The notes under the pieces are model-generated. The model made no database searches. It saw only the letters and a program-made list of their open reading frames with translations, and was not told where the DNA came from. A stretch of 64,000 nucleotides of DNA from Urbifossiella sp046350095. Lineage in GTDB: Bacteria; Planctomycetota; Planctomycetia; Gemmatales; Gemmataceae. The DNA is taken from the NCBI GenBank assembly GCA_046350095.1, contig JAXMBA010000004.1:930001-994000 (forward strand). Direction: 5' to 3'. This document shows, piece by piece, positions 62,941-64,000 of this stretch. Numbering within the stretch: the first letter of the stretch is position 1; each line of letters opens with the position of its first letter. The position numbers were made by a program, and so were the translations under genes.

Positions 62941-64000
62941 ATGGGGCTCTGGGAGAAGATCACCGGCGAGTTCATCGACATCATCGAGTGGACCGAGCCG
63001 AGCCAGAACGAGGTGCTGTCGTACCGCTTCACCCGGTACAAGAACGAGATCAAGAACGGTGCCAAGCTCATCGTCCGCGAGGGCCAGGCGGCGGCGTTCG
63101 TAAAGGAGGGCCAACTCGCCGACGTGAAGGGGCCGGGCACCTACACCCTCGACACCAAGAACATGCCCATCCTGTCCACCATCCTGGGGTGGAAGTACGG
63201 GTTCGAGTCGCCGTTCAAGGCCGAGGTGTACTTCATCAGCACCCGCCAGTGGACCGACCAGAAGTGGGGCACCTCGAACCCCGTCATGGTCCGCGACCCC
63301 GAGTTCGGCCCCGTCCGCCTGCGGGCGTTCGGCAGCTACGCGTTCAAGGTGACGGACCCGGCCACGTTCCTGCGGGAGCTGGTCGCCACGGACCCGTCGT
63401 TCGAGGCGTACGAGGTGACGGCGCAGTTCCGCAACGCCATCGTCTCGCGGTTCGTGGACGTGCTCGGGTCGAGCCGCATCCCGATGCTCGACCTGGCCGG
63501 GAACTACGAGAAGGTGAGCAAGCTGGCGCTGGAGAAGATCAGCCCCGAGCTGGCGAAGATGGGCATCTCGCTGACGCAATTCTTCGTGGAGAACGTCTCG
63601 CTGCCGCCGGAGGTGGAGGCAGCGCTGGACAAGCGGAGCCAGATGGGCATCCTCGGCAACCTGGACCAGTACGCGAAGTTCCAGTCGGCCGAGGCGATCC
63701 GCGACGCGGCGAACAACCCCGGTGGCGTGGCCGGGCTCGGCGCCGGCATCGGGGCGGGCGTGGCGATCGGCGGCCAGATGGGGAGCGTCCTCGCCGGCGC
63801 GGCCGGGGCGCCGGGCGTCGTGACGCCAGGTAACACGCAGCCCTACGGCGCCCCGCCGCCGCTGCCGACGGGGGGGCAGTTCTTCGCCGCGATCGGTGGC
63901 GCCCAGGCCGGGCCGTTCGACACGGCCGGCCTTCAGGCGCAGGTGGCGGCCGGCAAGCTGACGCGGACGACGCTGGTGTGGAGGCAGGGCATGAGCGGCT
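62941..64000 (+). CDS. SPFH-domain protein with C-terminal GYF-like domain (3' partial)
   Basis: The ATG at 62941 opens MGLWEKITGEFIDIIEWTEP, and the frame stays open to the window end (353 codons seen). SPFH/virion-core YdjI-type features follow: VLSYRFTRYKNEIKNGAKLI, VREGQAAAFVKEGQL, PGTYTLDTKNMPILSTILGW and MLDLAGNYEKVSKLALEKI. A glycine-rich linker (about 255-285) leads to GGAQAGPFDTAGLQAQVAAG, a GYF_2-type domain start. It probably forms membrane-associated oligomers; cargo unknown. The stop codon lies beyond the window. Confidence 0.85.
   Translation, partial: MGLWEKITGEFIDIIEWTEPSQNEVLSYRFTRYKNEIKNGAKLIVREGQAAAFVKEGQLADVKGPGTYTLDTKNMPILSTILGWKYGFESPFKAEVYFISTRQWTDQKWGTSNPVMVRDPEFGPVRLRAFGSYAFKVTDPATFLRELVATDPSFEAYEVTAQFRNAIVSRFVDVLGSSRIPMLDLAGNYEKVSKLALEKISPELAKMGISLTQFFVENVSLPPEVEAALDKRSQMGILGNLDQYAKFQSAEAIRDAANNPGGVAGLGAGIGAGVAIGGQMGSVLAGAAGAPGVVTPGNTQPYGAPPPLPTGGQFFAAIGGAQAGPFDTAGLQAQVAAGKLTRTTLVWRQGMSG

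Noticed and set aside
62988..63833. 281-codon plus-strand open frame
   Set aside because: It lies out of frame within the SPFH gene, whose frame has recognisable motifs.

Overview
The window reads as chromosome of a high-GC planctomycete, most likely family Gemmataceae. The lineage call is an inference from gene content: a DUF1549/DUF1553 cytochrome followed by DUF1501 proteins, a DUF1559 pseudopilin-like protein, a Ser/Thr kinase preceded by a zinc-finger-like stub, an N-terminal 'FERLEDR' motif on an FG-GAP-type surface protein, a hydrazine-synthase-alpha-like cytochrome in a non-anammox context, and a helicase-less XPB/Ssl2-like protein. Most of the long ORFs opposite real genes are shadows caused by high GC at third codon positions. 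I found no rRNA, tRNA, CRISPR array, transposase, prophage or origin. With the starts chosen here, no stretch longer than 300 bases lacks a gene.

Layout. 1-6.1 kb: a 5'-truncated Ser/Thr kinase, a convergent HzsA-like dihaem cytochrome and a small secreted thioredoxin-fold-like protein. 6.2-11.2 kb (minus strand): a phosphofructokinase, a CpsB/YwqE-type PHP phosphatase, NadD, a GalT-family enzyme and an FG-GAP-type repeat protein; the last two overlap by four bases. 11.4-15.6 kb: inorganic pyrophosphatase and succinate dehydrogenase in the order sdhC-sdhA-sdhB. 15.7-18.4 kb: a secreted HExxH protein, a membrane-anchored trypsin-like protease and a DedA protein. 18.5-21.9 kb (plus): a GATase-fold protein lacking its nucleophile cysteine, a divergent AnmK-like kinase two bases downstream, and a DUF58 protein.

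32.4-21.9 kb (minus) is one long apparent transcription unit: TolC-like outer-membrane factor, MacA/HlyD adaptor (overlapping by 95 bases), LolD/MacB-type ATPase, MacB-type permease, WD40 protein and XPB-like protein. 32.6-41.1 kb (plus): flavin reductase, small molybdopterin oxidoreductase, Mfd, S41 protease, a small orphan, an alpha/beta hydrolase and a DUF1559 protein. 41.2-49.2 kb: DUF1549/DUF1553 cytochrome, an 87-residue orphan, two DUF1501 proteins, a convergent glycosyltransferase and a third DUF1501 protein. 49.3-54.6 kb: a GC-poor orphan, SelO, an LRR protein, a TatD-family hydrolase and IspG. 54.6-64 kb: a ParE-type toxin-antitoxin pair, a UxaA/GarD-type dehydratase, a small membrane protein, a CobA-HemD fusion, a TatC with a large extracytoplasmic insertion, a small lipoprotein, a seven-haem cytochrome-TPR protein and a 3'-truncated SPFH-GYF protein.

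The most unusual signals are non-coding and active-site ones. Four long inverted repeats with short-period arms (5401, 12795, 27444, 58914) sit in gaps between co-directional genes. A second kind of roughly 50-base palindrome occurs twice, at 8438 and 57220. A neighbouring GATase-like/AnmK-like gene pair has eroded active-site motifs but intact reading frames.
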